Origin: Tricholoma matsutake
Lineage: Eukaryota; Basidiomycota; Agaricomycetes; Agaricales; Tricholomataceae
Assembly (NCBI GenBank): GCA_026075535.2
Contig: AP026548.1
Location: 9,300,001 to 9,364,000, forward strand
Reading direction: 5' to 3'
DNA length: 64,000 bases
Below are positions 63,719 to 64,000 of this stretch, one piece after another; positions within the stretch are counted from its first letter, which is position 1; each line of letters opens with the position of its first letter. The translations under genes and the position numbers were made by a program. A model generated the notes under the pieces. It was not told the DNA's origin, did no database searches, and saw only the letters and a list, made by a program, of their open reading frames with translations.

Positions 63719-64000
63719 ATGCCCGTATATGTCGTAGCAGGTGCTTCGCGTGGAATTGGAGTTCGTTTTCTTTACATGGAGCATGCCAGTGTCACAGACA
63801 TTTGACCATCCGCTTATAGCTTCAATTTGTCGTTGACCTTCTCGCCAGAGGGGATACTGTCATTGCTCTCGCTCGCAATCCAGAAACGTCGAAGGGACTC
63901 GACGAGATCAAACATAACAAGAATCTTTTCATATTCAAGGCAGACGTCACAGATTCTGATTCCTTGAAGGTGACAGCTTACTTACCACTTCAAGTTGGAG
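63719..64000 (+). CDS. Short-chain dehydrogenase/reductase, N-terminal part (cut by window edge)
   Basis: Exon 1 (63719-63760) encodes MPVYVVAGASRGIG. After a 59-bp intron, exon 2 (63820-63969) gives LQFVVDLLARGDTVIALARN, NPETSKGLDEI and ADVTDSDSLK before GTGACA. The GxxxGIG turn (GASRGIG), the Arg after beta-strand 2 (ALARN) and the ADVTD segment are the NAD(P)-binding landmarks of the classical SDR fold. Substrate cannot be told from this part. The catalytic YxxxK lies beyond the window. Confidence 0.8.

Overview
The window is nuclear DNA of a filamentous Agaricomycete (mushroom-forming basidiomycete). The evidence is short 45-60 bp GT-AG introns, a CxC2/KDZ transposase, Ty3 chromoviruses, RNase H-bearing LINEs, basidiomycete-type hAT elements and, on the right, genes with typical basidiomycete structure. 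The species cannot be named from the sequence.

Layout. Bases 1 to about 52.5 kb are almost entirely transposable elements, nested in one another and mostly broken. (1) 1-6.0 kb: a plus-strand Ty3 element (G1), with pol remnants, an inverted solo copy of its own LTR inside the integrase, an antisense accessory gene, a polypurine tract (PPT) and the 3' LTR. (2) 6.0-9.7 kb: a minus-strand Ty3 gag (G3), a GGGTA-rich element with 123-bp terminal inverted repeats, a DUF6589-like remnant, and the 3' end of another minus-strand Ty3 element (G4). (3) 9.7-14.3 kb: a large palindrome whose outer arms are two tRNA-related SINE-like copies in opposite orientation. (4) 14.9-21.1 kb: one complete but mutated LINE with a 14-bp target duplication, carrying a foldback MITE. 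(5) 21.2-21.4 kb: six hairpins, about 38 bp apart, with a constant loop and changing stems. (6) 22-36 kb: a cluster of transposon-associated genes with minisatellites and a KDZ transposase split by a 2.65-kb insertion. (7) 36.2-43.7 kb: a plus-strand chromovirus (G2) containing a 2.5-kb hAT-like element, a micro-inversion, a tandem duplication, two hAT MITEs and a solo LTR. (8) 44.7-52.5 kb: a plus-strand copia remnant (C2) split by a complete minus-strand copia (C1, 5-bp target duplication, itself carrying a MITE) and by a 1.7-kb hAT element (8-bp target duplication).

From about 52.5 kb the sequence becomes CG-rich and gene-dense: a secreted fruit-body-type protein (54415-56103, +), an Ste7-type MAP kinase kinase (56734-58454, +), a Vti1-type Qb-SNARE (58850-59750, -), a delta-9 fatty-acid desaturase with a cytochrome b5 domain (61228-62687, +), and the start of a short-chain dehydrogenase (63719 to the window end, +). 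These genes are functionally unrelated. The MAPKK and SNARE genes are convergent, and the SNARE and desaturase genes are divergent.

Exact target-site duplications give an insertion order in two places. In the copia nest, C2 is older than C1; C1 is older than the MITE in its LTR, and C2 is older than the hAT element. In the chromovirus, G2 is older than the four elements inside it. The least expected structures are the constant-loop hairpin array, the modular foldback family (called R here) that recurs at three loci, the antisense zinc-cluster-like gene inside a Ty3 element, and a second copy of that element's PPT in the middle of its pol gene.
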